Below are positions 46,184 to 57,301 of a stretch of DNA of 64,000 bases, one piece after another. The DNA is from Triticum aestivum (taxonomy: Eukaryota > Streptophyta > Magnoliopsida > Poales > Poaceae): assembly GCF_018294505.1 (NCBI RefSeq), contig NC_057795.1, positions 522,975,184 through 523,039,183 on the forward strand. The letters are read 5' to 3'. The notes below the pieces were generated by a model that was not told where the DNA came from, searched no databases, and saw only the letters and a program-made list of their open reading frames with translations. Numbering within the stretch: position 1 is the stretch's first letter; the number at the start of each line of letters is the position of its first letter. A program made the translations under genes and the position numbers.

Positions 46184-48204
46184 TCATTCAAAGATTACAT
46201 CCTTTGCACATTGCTCCTCCACAAGGCGGGCTCCCTCTAGGACACTGTCATAATACATTTCAGGATGACAGTGCTCCTTGCCCTCTGGCGGTCCCTCGGT
46301 CATCAGCGCCTTGGCATTCATCTTCGCCCAATGCATCTTCGCATGGACAAACGCCATCCATGCACCCTCAATGCATACCGACTGCTTTATGATGTCAAGT
46401 CACGGGCAGGCACTTACAATTCGCTTCATGAGTCCGAAGTAACTGTTAGGCAGGGGCTCGGCAGGCCACACCCGGACTATAAGGTCCTTCAGGGCCAGTT
46501 CGGCCGCCTTGTGCAGTTCAACTAGCTATTTCAGCTGGTCGCTTAAGGGCCTCAGATGCTCCGGCCCAAGGTACTGAGACCAGAACAACTTCTCCATTGA
46601 GCTCCCTTCTTTGGCTCGGTAGAACTTCGTAGCATCTAATACGCTGTGCGGCAGATCTGCAGACGCTCCTGGGGAACTCTAAATTTGGGTAAGTAAAAAG
46701 AATGTTTCTTTCACATGCTTGCTTTGCATAATAAAAGCCTTACCCGCCGCAATCTTTTGGGCCGCCTGGACTTCCTGGATGGCTCTCTGAGCTTTGGCTC
46801 TGGCATCTTGCGCGCTCTAGAGGGCCTTGGCAAGCTCGTACTCTTTAGTCTTCGAGTCACGCTCCAAGGATTCGTACTTCTTGACGGCATCCTGGAGCTC
46901 TTGCTGCACCTCGCTAACTCGGGCCTCATGCTTCTCGCACGCGGCGTGTTCCTTGGCCGCTTTGTCTTCGGCCTCGGCTAATGCCTTCTTCAGGGTCGCC
47001 ACCTCGGTCGTGGCCCCTACAACAGTTCATAACGCTTTCATTAGTACGAACCAATTATTATTCATAAGTATAAAGGCAGGGTACTATATACCTTGGCTCT
47101 CCTCCAGCTACCTCTTCACAAGGCCGAGTTCTTCCTCGGTTCGCTCCAGGCTCCGCTTTAGTCCAGAGACCTCCGCAGTATGAGCGGCAACGGCTACCAG
47201 CGACGCCTGCTTATTCACATAAGACATCTTTTGTTAGACTCCTGCGACTATTTATTTGATCCTCTATTCGGCTTTTCTTTCCAAACACCTAACAAAGCAT
47301 CAGGGGCTACTGTCTATACTGTGACATTTTTCCACAATTTTATCGCTTACCTCAAAGCCTGTTAGAAGGCTAACGCAGGCTTCGGTCAGTCCGCTCTTAG
47401 CAGACTGGATCTTTTCAATCACCATACTCATTAGAGTATGATGTTCGTCATCAATGGAAGCGCCACGAAGCGCTTCCAGCAACCTGTCCGGTGCCTCCGA
47501 ATGGATGGGGGTCATCGGTACAGACGGCTCGCCCCCCTTGCTAGTGATGGCTCTCTTTCCTGAATCCGGAACCCCTTGGGTTTCTGGAGCTAAATTCGGC
47601 TTGGGGCCAAGCTGGCCGCGGCCCCCAAACTCGGTGTCCTTAGGGGCCTTGCCCCCCAAGTGTTCGGCAACTGGGGTTTTACCCTCCGGCGTCTCCAGAA
47701 TAGTCTCCCCTTGGCCCGGCATCCTTCCAGACAACACCTCGGTGTTGTTCGCATCCTTGGGGGAGGAAGTTGTCGGAAGAGACTCATTGTTGATCGCCAC
47801 CGGGTGCAACGATCCCTTCGAAGAGGAGGATATCTCGATGTTGGACTTGGCCGGACTACAGGAGCATGTCTGATACAGTAAGACACGATAAAGCAAATAG
47901 ATCTGGCATGCTAGTATGTCCGGATACTTACGATTTGGCCAGGGCTTGGCCCTGGGTTCCCACTCCTCGCCGCTGTTGGTAGCTGCGGCGGAGTAGTCCG
48001 AAAAGAAAGTCTTTCCCTTCTTGGACGTTTCGGCCTCCCCCTGTGTGGAGACCCTCCTCTTCCTCCCCCCCAGTAGGTGGGGGACGGATTTCCTCCTCCT
48101 CCTTGGCGTCTTCGGGGAAGGAGTTCTTCTTGGTGTCCTCGGACGTCGTGTCCGAGGCACCCTTGCATCAGAGACCATCTCTGGTCCCTGTGGCTACCTT
48201 CTTG
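46184..48204 (-). pseudogene. Gypsy-2 antisense ORF with introns (gypsy-type transposon protein, C-terminal part)
   Basis: The function of this protein family is unknown. Exons on the minus strand: a basic/Ser-rich part (48204-47932); intron 47870-47931 (GTAAGT donor, TATCAG acceptor); SPAKSNIEISSSSKG through RLLEALRGASIDDEHHTLM to TGFE; intron from 47350 (GTAAGC) to about 47245; a coiled-coil exon (SGLKRSLERTEEELGLV); another intron at about 47090-47019; a long coiled-coil (ATLKKALAEAEDKAAKEHAA); and, after an intron from about 46745, a C-terminal globular part (KFYRAKEGSSMEKLFWSQYL, YFGLMKRIVSACP, SVCIEGAW, KDVIFE) ending with TGA at 46184-46186. Internal TAG codons in several exons mark it as dead. 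The N-terminal part is cut by the CACTA end. Confidence 0.7.
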
Positions 48205-48539
48205 CACTACAAAAAAAAGACACATCCGTGACATTTTGGGCCGAACGAATTTTTTTTTGTCATACTTATGACACTTCTATGACGATAATTGTGACAAAAC
48301 CTGGTATCATCATAGATGTGGTGGGCTCCTACTTCCATGACAAAAAATCATGACAGAAAATGGGCTTTTCGTCTTGGGTGGGCTGGAGACGCACCCGCAT
48401 GACATTCTTTGGGCTGTCCATGACGGAAAAAACCATGGTAGAAGCGAGGGCGAGGAAAATTCCGGCGAGTTCCCGGTTACGGTGGGTGGTCGGGGGCTGA
48501 GCGATGCACGTTTCTCTCGTACACGTACGCGCATGTGTG

Positions 48540-49320
48540 GGAGGCGTTGGCTCTAACAGAACCCGAGCGAGGTGTTAGGCTCTAACTGAACCCGAGCGAG
48601 GCGTCGCCTAACTGAACCCGAGCGATTGCACTACAGGCTACGCGTTACTGAACCCGAGAGATCGATCGATGGTTGTTAACTGAACCCGATCGAGCGATTC
48701 TTTCACTATTGCTGCTAACTAAAGCCGATCGATGCTGCCTCTGGATGAACAGTGAGCGTTGTGGGGGGGGGGGGGTGGATGAACAGTGAGCGATGGGAGT
48801 GGATGAACAGGACCTCGTGGCGTTGCCTCTGGATGAATAGGACCTCGATCGATCGAGTCGGTTGGGGCTGGATGAACAGGACCCCCGTGGAGGGCTGGAT
48901 GAACAGGGCGACCCCGTGGAGGGCTGGATGAACAGTAGACTGTGGAGGGGTGGATGAACAGGAGCCTGTGAAGGGGTGGTTGAACAGTAGCTGGTGGAGT
49001 AGCGCGTGGTGGAGGCTGGATGAATAGGAGCCCATGGATGAACAGTAGCCCGTGGAGGCCGGAGGAGGTCGACGGTGGAGATGTATAGTATCCCGTGGAG
49101 TCCCGTTTTGCGGTACGCCACACCCCTCCCGATGAACAGGACCCCCGTTTCGACCATAGCACTCCAACACAAGTCCATTTTGTCCATTTTGCGGTACGCC
49201 ACACCCCTCCCGATCAACAGGACCCCCGTTTCAACCGTAGGAGGTCCGTTTCCTCCGTTTTGCGGTATGCCAGACCCCTCCCGATGAACAAGATCCCGTT
49301 TCGAACGTGGCCAGTCGAAC
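48540..49320. repeat. CACTA subterminal repeat cluster
   Basis: Three kinds of short repeats follow one another: TAACTGAACCCGAGCGAG (48555-48700, about five times), GGATGAACAG with GTGGAGGG (48740-49060, about ten times), and TTTTGCGGTACGCCACACCC with CCTCCCGATGAACAGGACCC (49105-49300, three times). Long ORFs across this block are artefacts of the repetition. Confidence 0.8.
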
Positions 49321-49720
49321 ACAAGGCCGCCTCCTCTGTTGTGCGGTACGCCAGGCCTCATTTCCATCGCCTGTTCCGTCCAAGCCCTTCCGATGAACAC
49401 GATGACACATTTCGTTCCGACCCGGCCGGTTGGCTCCCGATGAACACGGCGACGACATTGTTTCTCTGTTTCGACCCAGCCATGTACATTAGCCCTGGCC
49501 GTACATATGCGCGAGTAGGCGTTCGACACCCCGCCCGTATGTACGTACGTGGCCGTATTTTCTTTCTTGCACACTGGCCGTTGTACCTACGTGTACATGC
49601 TACGTGTGCGCCTCTACTACGACACGTGCGCGCCTCTACATCCACCAGTATGTACGTACACGTTTGCGACCAGAATGAAAACGCTACCTATGCTTCGACC
49701 AGGTGGGTCCTGACTGTCAG

Positions 49721-49960
49721 GCACTTCCTTGCGTGCGAAGATGTAGCTGGTGGGTCCCAGCAGTCAGGGGGGCGAATCGTTTTTTTTTGCCCGAACGCAC
49801 TTCCTTGCGTGCGAAGATATAGCTGGTGGGTCCCAGCAGTCAAGGGGAAACATTTTTTCGTGAAATAAGGTGGCCCGTCCGGTGGGTCACTGCTGTCAGA
49901 TGGAGGAATAATTATTTTGCGCATATAATAAGGAGGCACTTCCTTGCGGCCGCCATGGAC
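49721..49960. repeat. 77-bp direct repeat in the CACTA arm
   Basis: CACTTCCTTGCGTGCGAAGA followed by TAGCTGGTGGGTCCCAGCAG occurs at 49721 and again at 49798; a partial third copy (CACTTCCTTGCGGCCGCC) is at 49937. The inner CTGGTGGGTCCCAGCAG is nearly palindromic. Confidence 0.8.
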
Positions 49961-51170
49961 CCAATTGTCAGCCTCTCCATGTATAGTACTCTTCTGATGG
50001 AAGTCGGTCGTTGACCACGTTGACCATGCTGCACCGAGAGCACCAGGGCGGTGGACGACGGCGAGGCCTAGGAAGGGGACAATGCAGAGGCGGGGAAGAC
50101 GCAGCAGCGGAAGCCCGCGCAGAGAGGAGTATGGGGGTTCACTGGTTCGGCTGTGGTGTGAGGCTGCCGTCGCCACAGAATAACAGGGGGTGTGGGTGAG
50201 TAGAGGGATGGCCTGGCTAGCAGTGGGAGTAGTACGGGCCGGTGAGGCCTCCGCGGCATCACAGTCGGCCATGGGAGGCAGGAGCATGCGGCACGACCGG
50301 CGCTGCTTTGGGTGGCTGGAGCAAGAAGACCAGAGGTTGAAGAAGCACTACGGCCGTTGGATGGACATCGTACGGTCACTGCAGCTAGAATCATTTATAT
50401 TGACTAAGTTGACAAAGCCCTTGGTACGCGTCAACTTAGTAGGCCCACAACTCGGATTTGGCAGAGAACATATAGCCCATTTGCGATTTGTAAGAATGTA
50501 CAACCCATTTTTTAATTCTAATGAAATTTACTACAACCCATTTACAGTTTGTTAAAAGTACAACCCAACTTCTAGCTAGGACAATGATTAATAATTTCAA
50601 ACAACCGCTCAAAACAGAATTCAAAAAAAATTCCCACATTTTGATGGGATCCGAAATATTTTTATCCGAAATTTCTAGTTAGGTTAAATATAATTTCAAA
50701 ATAAAGTTGTATTACGTTAAAATCCAACGAAATATTGCACGCGCAACAAGTAATGAAATTAAAATTTTCAAATTCCAAAAATAATATATTTTTTAAACTA
50801 ATTACGCGTTTGGTGCATAGTTATTGTCCAGTTATTATAATTACATCCCATTTATTATTTCTTAAAGTCCATTTTCTTGTTAAGCCTAATGCATACCTCC
50901 TAGGAAAGTTTGCAGCCCAGCGGGGCGGAGAATATAACAAGTTGACCCAGATATTGTGTACAACTGTCCGCCCAGTTGCATTGCTGATGTTGACAAAAAA
51001 GGCCTTTGTAGTACAGTAGAACCTAACATGGCTACTCAGCCCACATTCAGCAACGCCGGAAAGGCCCAAACAAGGCTTCTATACAACTTTTTGAAGCCAC
51101 TGAGCTCAATTAATAACTTAAGAAAAAAGCTAGATTACATTGGAACCTAATTAAAAGCTGTCATGAGCAA

Positions 51171-51194
51171 ATAAATAATTCAACGGGTCCCACT

Positions 51195-51234
<40 letters not shown>

Positions 51235-51670
51235 CCATCGGTCGATGCTCGTAAATACATCTTTCAGCCATATGCGTTGCTGATGGTCAGTAAAAACTTA
51301 TATAGTTGACACGATCATATAGAACATCATAGCACACTAAACTTGCATATAAAAATTTCACGCAGGCGGCATAATCAGGATGGAAGCAGTGGATCATTAC
51401 GGGTAGGGCTATGTTGAAACCAACGAAGTCGTACATAATGGTCCATTGTCTTTATCAATGACGGGGAAATATCTTGAATGTTGTGCAAAGAAAACAGACA
51501 GACAACACAATAAGTTCTGCTAGCACATTAAGTTGACGTACAACCCTTTCTAAAAAAAGTTCAGGTACAAAATTAGAATAGGTCACAATCAAATGTACTG
51601 GCGTATCAGTGCTTCACACACATAACTCGGATTTAACTAGTATCTGACAAGATTCAGTTGCTACCTCAAA
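51171..51670. other. Stretch with compound microsatellite, 3' of the DUF4283-like ORF
   Basis: Holds a (TG)n(AG)n microsatellite at 51195-51232 and AT-rich sequence that would be 3' untranslated or flanking DNA of the minus-strand ORF. No other feature recognised. Confidence 0.5.
51195..51232. repeat. (TG)n(AG)n microsatellite
   Basis: About nine TG units are followed directly by about ten AG units. Confidence 0.95.
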
Positions 51671-52540
51671 TTAGAGCACATCCAGGCAGCCATCCCTGCC
51701 TCTTCTCCCAAAGAAGCAGTGGCCTCCGCCGCGCGATGGAGTAGGCCCTGTGCCATCCATCGTTCCGAACAACACGGGAAAAGTATGACGTTGACTCCTG
51801 TAATGGATGTCGTCGATGGACCCTAGCACCAGCGGCGGCGGCAGGACTTCGATTGATGGATTGACCACTTCTTTGACATGCACGAACACTCGATACAGGT
51901 ACATCCCTAACGTGGTCCGCGACGGCCTTGGTGGCGACGAATAGTACAACTCCGGTTCCTGCACTGGTATCTCAACACCAATCACCTTTGGTATGGTGGA
52001 TGACTTCTTCATCCATGCCATAACCGTCAGAGCCCAGCCGTCTGGAGGAACAAACATACTTACGAGCTCACCTCCAAGGTCGTTGATAAGATCATTCATG
52101 GACTCGCTGTTCCAAGCACGTCGAGGCATGCCATGGAAGGTAAGCTTTGTTAAAAACTCAAGCTCAGAGGGCACCGAGCCCCATCCTGGGTGCCAGCGAT
52201 CAAAGCTCACCAGCGCGCCATCGCAGAACAAATGCCGGGAAGATTCGAACACACGACTGCAGTCGAAAGTTGTTCGGAACCTGACGAAGAAATCAGCCGG
52301 TGGCGGACAGACTTCGATGAGCAAGTCACTTATTTGGATGCCGTGCGCAATGCCAAGAGCTTTGACAAGGTCGTCCAGTGAGACGGGAGACCGCTCGCCG
52401 TTGATGGTTACCATCAGCACTTTGCCGGCAAAGTGGTCGTCAAGCGCCGCCATGCCACTGTTGAGCGACAACATGCAACGATCGAAGGCAGGACGAACCT
52501 TAGGATCTCCAGCTCGGAGATCCGCGTTGACCGGCGACAT
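51671..52540 (-). CDS. Grass DUF4283-like protein, function unknown
   Basis: A 289-codon ORF with no internal stop. I start it at MSPVNADLRAGDPK (52540), because the 60 upstream in-frame codons are low-complexity and look like leader. Residues about 30-160 resemble the DUF4283 fold: FAGKVLMVTINGERSP, DFFVRFRTTFDCSRVF, FDRWHPGWGSVPSELEF and FHGMPRRAWNSESMNDLI. The C-terminal third is Pro-rich and ends GRRGRDGCLDVL. No CCHC zinc knuckle follows, unlike LINE gag proteins that also carry DUF4283. It lies between a CACTA arm and a Copia fragment, so it may be a host gene, a transposon-captured gene or a TE protein. No signal peptide or membrane segment is evident. Confidence 0.55.
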   Translation of the reverse strand: MSPVNADLRAGDPKVRPAFDRCMLSLNSGMAALDDHFAGKVLMVTINGERSPVSLDDLVKALGIAHGIQISDLLIEVCPPPADFFVRFRTTFDCSRVFESSRHLFCDGALVSFDRWHPGWGSVPSELEFLTKLTFHGMPRRAWNSESMNDLINDLGGELVSMFVPPDGWALTVMAWMKKSSTIPKVIGVEIPVQEPELYYSSPPRPSRTTLGMYLYRVFVHVKEVVNPSIEVLPPPLVLGSIDDIHYRSQRHTFPVLFGTMDGTGPTPSRGGGHCFFGRRGRDGCLDVL

Positions 52541-52788
52541 GATAGTGTGCTTGAGTACAAGGAGTACAAGAGGGGGATTTGGGGGAACTAGAGTAGGAAT
52601 CAAGATTCCAGAGGTGGGGGAGGGGCGGGAGATTGGGGATGAAAAGGTAGCATGAATTTCGAGCACGCTCCAATATGCTCTCGGCGCGCAAGTGCACGAA
52701 AACACCGGTGGCGCCCACATGTTGGCCTAAGAGTCCTTATTCTTTCTTTTTTGGAGAGCCCGTCCTTTTTTTAGGATTGTTTGAGAGC
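52541..52788 (-). other. Upstream region of the DUF4283-like ORF
   Basis: About 190 bp of C/T-rich leader-like sequence on the minus strand, then about 60 bp of unassigned sequence to the edge of the Copia LTR fragment. The native promoter may have been displaced by that insertion. Confidence 0.35.
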
Positions 52789-54313
52789 GATCCAGCAAGG
52801 AGGAGGGAAAGGTTGGGGAAGACAACTCCAGCAGCAGCACAATGGCATGATGGTGGTGGAGCTGCATGGTTTCCAGCAGGGCTTCGCCAAGCACTACGAA
52901 GGACGCAGATGTGGAGAGGCACAGCTGCGCCAAGAGAGAGAAAGACTCGTATCCTTGGCAGCCCCAAAACCCCCACTATATATAGGAGGAGGGGAGGTGG
53001 CTGCGCCCCCTCTAGGGTTCCCACCCTAGGGGGTGCAGCAGCCCTAGATGGGACTTGGAGGGGGCGGCCAGGAGGGCGAGAGAGGGGGGCGCGCCCTAGG
53101 GTGGGCCTTTAGGCCCATCTACGCCTAGGGTTTCCCCTCTCTCCTCCTAGCTGTGCCTTAGGCCTTGGTGGGAGGCACACCAACCCACTCTGGGGCTGGT
53201 CCCTTCCCACTCTTGGCCCATGCAAGCCTCCGGGGCTGGTGGGCCCTCCCGGTGGACCCCCGGAATCCTTTCGGTGGTCCCGGTACATTACCGGGGACAC
53301 CCGAAATACTTCTGGTGGCCAAAACCTCACTTCCTATATATTATTATTTACCTCCGGACCATTCTGGAACTCCTCGTGACGTCCGGGATCTCATCCGGGA
53401 CTCCGAACAACATTCGGTAACCACATACAAACTTCCCTTATAACCCTAGCGTCATCGAACCTTAAGTGTGTAGACCTTACGGGTTCGGGAATCATGTAGA
53501 CATGACCGAGATAGCTCTCCCGGCAATAACCGACAGCGGGATCTGGATACCCATGTTGGCTCCCACATGTTCCACGATGATCTCATCAGATGAACCACGA
53601 TGTCGGGGATTCAAGCAATCCCGTATACAATTCCCTTTGTCAATCGTTACGTTACTTGCCCGAGATTCGATCGTCGGTATCCCAATACCTCATTCAATCT
53701 CATTACCGGCAAGTCACTTTACTCATTCCGTAATGCATGATCCCGTGACCAACTACTTAGTCACATTGAGCTCATTATGATGATGCATTACCAAGTGGGC
53801 CCAGAGATACCTCTCCATCATACGGAGTGACAAATCCCAGTCTCGATTCGTGCCTACCCAACAGACACTTTCGGAGATACCGGTAGTGCACCTTTATAGC
53901 CACCCAGTTACGTTGTGACGTTTGGTACACCCAAAGCATTCCTACGGTATCCGGGAGTTACACAATCTCATGGTCTAAGGAAATGATACTTGACATTAGA
54001 AAAGCTTTAGCAAACGAACTACACGATCTTGCGCTATGCTTAGGATTGGGTCTTGTCCATCACATCATTCTCCTAATGATGTGATCCTTTTATCAATGAC
54101 ATCCAATGTCCATGGTCAGGAAACCATAACCATCTATTGATCAACGAGCTAGTCAACTAGAGGCTCACTAGGGACATGTTGTGGTCTATGTATTCACACA
54201 TGTATTACGGTTTCCAGCTAATACAACTATAGCATGAACAATAGACAATTATCATGAACAAGGAAATATAATAATAACCATTTTATTATTGCCTCTAGGG
54301 CATATTTCCAACA
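52789..54313 (-). repeat. Copia-4 LTR, truncated at its R/U5 end
   Basis: The plus strand runs from GATCCAGCAAGGAGGAGGG to GCATATTTCCAACA, reverse orientation, about 1525 bp. About 270 bp of the LTR end are missing compared with 55565-57269. Its U3/R sequence (GGGGTGCAGCAGCCCTAG area) is clearly different from both Copia-2 LTRs, so it is not part of a segmental copy of Copia-2. Confidence 0.82.
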
Positions 54314-55564
54314 GTCTCCCACTTGCACTAGAGTCAATAATCTAGTTCACATCACTATGTGATTGTAATGAATCCAACACCCATGGTGTTTGATCATATC
54401 TCGCTTGTGAGAGAGGTTATTAGTCAACAGGTCTGAACCTTTCAGATCCTTGTGTGCTTTAGAAATCTCTATGTCATCTTGTAGATGCAGCTACCACGTG
54501 CTATTTGGAGCTATTCCAAATAACTGCTCTACTATATGAATCCGGTTTACTACTCAGAGTCATCCAGATTAGTGTCAAAGTTGGCATCGATGTAACCCTT
54601 TACGACGAACTCTTTTACCACCTCCATAATCGAGAAAATTCCTCAGTCCACTAGTTACTAAGGATAAATTTGACCGCTGTCCTGTGATCCATTCTTGGAT
54701 CAGTCTTGTACCCCTTGACTGACTCATGGCAAGGCACACTTCAGGTGCGGTACACAACATATCATATTGTAGAGCCTACGTCTAAAGCATAGGGGACGAC
54801 CTTCGTCCTTTCTCTCTCTTCTGTCGTGGTCAAGTCTTGAGTCTTACTCAATACTCACACCTTATAACACAACCATGAACTCCTTCTTTGCCGATCTATT
54901 TTGAACTCCTTCAAAATCTTGTCACGGTATGTGTTCATCTGAAAGTACTATTAAGCGTTTTTGATCTATCCTTATAGATCTTGATACCCAATGTTCAAGT
55001 AGCTTAATCCAGGTTTTCCATTGAAAAACACTTTTCAAATAACCGTATACGCTTTCCAGAAATTCTACATCATTTCTGATGAACAATATGTTAACAACAT
55101 ATACTCATCAGAAATTCTATAGTGCTCCCACTCACTTCTTTGGAAATACAAGTTACTCATAAACTTTGTATAAACCCAAAATCTTTGATCATCTCATCAA
55201 AGTGTATATTCCAACTCCGAGATGCTTACTACAGTCCTTAGAAGGATTGCTGGAGCTTTGCATACTTGTTAGCATCTTTCAGGATTGACAAAACCTTCTG
55301 GTTGTATCACATACAACCTTTCCTCAATAAAATCATTGAGGAAACAATGTTTTGACATCCTATCTGCAAGATTTCATAAATAATGCAGTAACTACTAATA
55401 TAATTCCAACAGAATCTTAGCATCACTACGAGTGAGAAAGTCTCATCGTAGTCAACTCCTTGAACTTGTCGGAAAACATCTTAACAATAAGTCGACCTTT
55501 CTTAATGGTGATACTTACCATCATTGCCCGTCTTCCTTCTAAAATCCATCTGTACCCAACAACC
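54314..55564 (-). pseudogene. Copia-4 RNase H and RT remnants
   Basis: Minus strand, directly upstream of the LTR after the polypurine tract (TCTCCCACTTGCAC on plus). The sequence is closely collinear with 41960-42700 and shares its lesions: YVVN/YVVD at the RT active site (about 55096), the altered block ATTTGGAATAGCTCCAA, the GACTCTGAGTAG stop, and the same RNase H deletion (junction at about 54480). It is cut at 55564 by insertion of Copia-3. Confidence 0.82.
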
Positions 55565-57269
55565 TGTAGGGGAACGTTGCATAAAATAAAAAAATTCTAC
55601 GTTCACCAAGATCAATCTATGAGTTCATCTAGCAACGAGAGAGAGGAGTGCATCTACATACCCTTGTAGATCGCGTGCGGAAGCATTCAAGAGAACGGGG
55701 TTGAGGGAGTCGTTATTGTCGTGATCCAAATCACCGGAGATCCTAGCGCTGAACGGACGGCACCTCCGCGTTCAACACACATACGGTCAGCGTGACATCT
55801 CCTCCTTCTTGATCCAGCAAGGGGGAAGGAGAGGTTGATGAAGATCCAGCAGCACGACGGCGTGGTGGTGGATGCAGCAGGGTTCCGGCAGGGCTTCGCC
55901 AAGCGACTACGGTAGGAGGAGGTGTAGCAGGGGAGAGGGAGGCGCCAAGACTTCAGGGTGAGGCTTCCCTCCCCCCCTTTATATAGGCCCCCTGGGGGGG
56001 GGGGCGCCGGCCCTGGAGATGGGATCTCCCAAGGGGGGCGGCGGCCAGGGGGGTGGAGTGCCCCCCAAGGCAAGTGGAGGCGCCCCCCACCCTAGGGTTT
56101 CCAACCCAAGGCGCAGGGGGGCCAAGGGGGGCGCACCAGCCCACTAGGGGCTGGTTCCCCTCCCACTTCAGCCCACGGGGCCCTCCGGGATAGGTGGCCC
56201 CACCCGATTGACCCCTGGGACTCTTCCGGTGGTCCCGGTACAATACCGGTGACCCCCGAAACTCTCCCGATGGCCGAAACTGCACTTCCTATATATAATT
56301 CTTTACCTACGGACCATTCCGTAACTCCTCGTGACGTCCGGGATCTCATCCGGGACTCCGAACAACTTTCGGTTTGCTGCATACTCATATTCATACAACC
56401 CTAGCATCACCGAACCTTAAGTTTGTAGACCCTACGGGTTCGGGAGACATGTAGACATGACCGAGACGGCTCTCCGGTCAATAACCAACAGCGGGATATG
56501 GATACCCATGTTGGCTCCCACATACTCCTCGATGATCTCATCGGATGAACCACGATGTCGAGGATTCAAGCAACCCCGTATACAATTCCCTTTGTCAATC
56601 GGTACGTTACTTGCCCGAGATTCGATCGTCGGTATCCCAATACCTCGTTCAATCTCGTTACCGGCAAGTCACTTTACTCGTACCATAATGCATGATCCCG
56701 TGACCAGACACTTGGTCACTTTGAGCTCATTATGATAATGCATTACCGAGTGGGCCCAGAGATACCTCTCCGTCATACGGAGTGACAAATCCCAGTCTCG
56801 ATCCGTGTCAACCCAACAGATACTTTCGGAGATACCTGTAGTGCACCTTTATAGTCACCCAGTTACGTTGTGACGTTTGGTACACCCAAAGCACTCCTAC
56901 GGTATCCGGGAGTTACACGATCTCATGGTCTAAGGAAAAGATACTTGACATTGGAAAAGCTCTAGCAAACGAACTACACGATCTTTGTGCTATGCTTAGG
57001 ATTGGGTCTTGTCCATCACATCATTCTCCTAATGATGTGATCCCGTTATCAATGACATCCAATGTCCATAGTCAGGAAACCATGACTATCTGTTGATCAA
57101 CGAGCTAGTCAACTAGAGGCTCACTAGGGACATGTTGTGGTCTAAGTATTCACACGTGTATTACGATTTCCGGATAATACAATTATAGCATGAATAAAAG
57201 ACAATTATCATGAACAAGGAAATATAATAATAATCCTTTTATTATTGCCTCTAGGGCATATTTCCAACA
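55565..57269 (-). repeat. Copia-3 3' LTR
   Basis: 1705 bp, plus strand from TGTAGGGGAACGTTGC to GCATATTTCCAACA. It differs from the matching part of the other LTR (62579-64000) at clearly more sites than the two Copia-2 LTRs differ from each other, most densely in the first 250 bp. Confidence 0.92.
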
Positions 57270-57301
57270 GTCTCCCACTTGCACTAGAGTCAATAATCTA
57301 G

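Larger units (their letters stand above)
28743..48204 (+). mobile_element. Gypsy-2: non-autonomous-looking Gypsy with gag-protease and antisense ORF
   Basis: The order is LTR (28743-29213), gag, protease (split by the nested Copia 31833-44598), a non-coding spacer and an antisense ORF on the minus strand (46184-48204). No RT, RNase H or integrase occurs between protease and the antisense ORF, only about 1.2 kb. The LTR resembles the Triticeae Fatima type from memory, but this was not checked. The right side is cut by a CACTA element at 48205, so the 3' LTR is not seen. Confidence 0.75.
48205..51170. mobile_element. CACTA element arm (one end present, right limit approximate)
   Basis: CACTACAAAAAAAAGACAC at 48205 is the CACTA terminus; it interrupts the Gypsy-2 antisense ORF. 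Repeated short strings typical of subterminal regions follow for more than 2 kb. No transposase (TNPD/TNP2) or matching inverted end is visible in the window. The right limit is set where repeat-like sequence gives way to the region below the DUF4283-like ORF and is uncertain. Confidence 0.65.

Noticed and set aside
48645..49868. 309- and 257-codon ORFs on opposite strands
   Set aside because: Produced by the CACTA subterminal repeats; peptides are repetitive Ser/Pro-rich translations.
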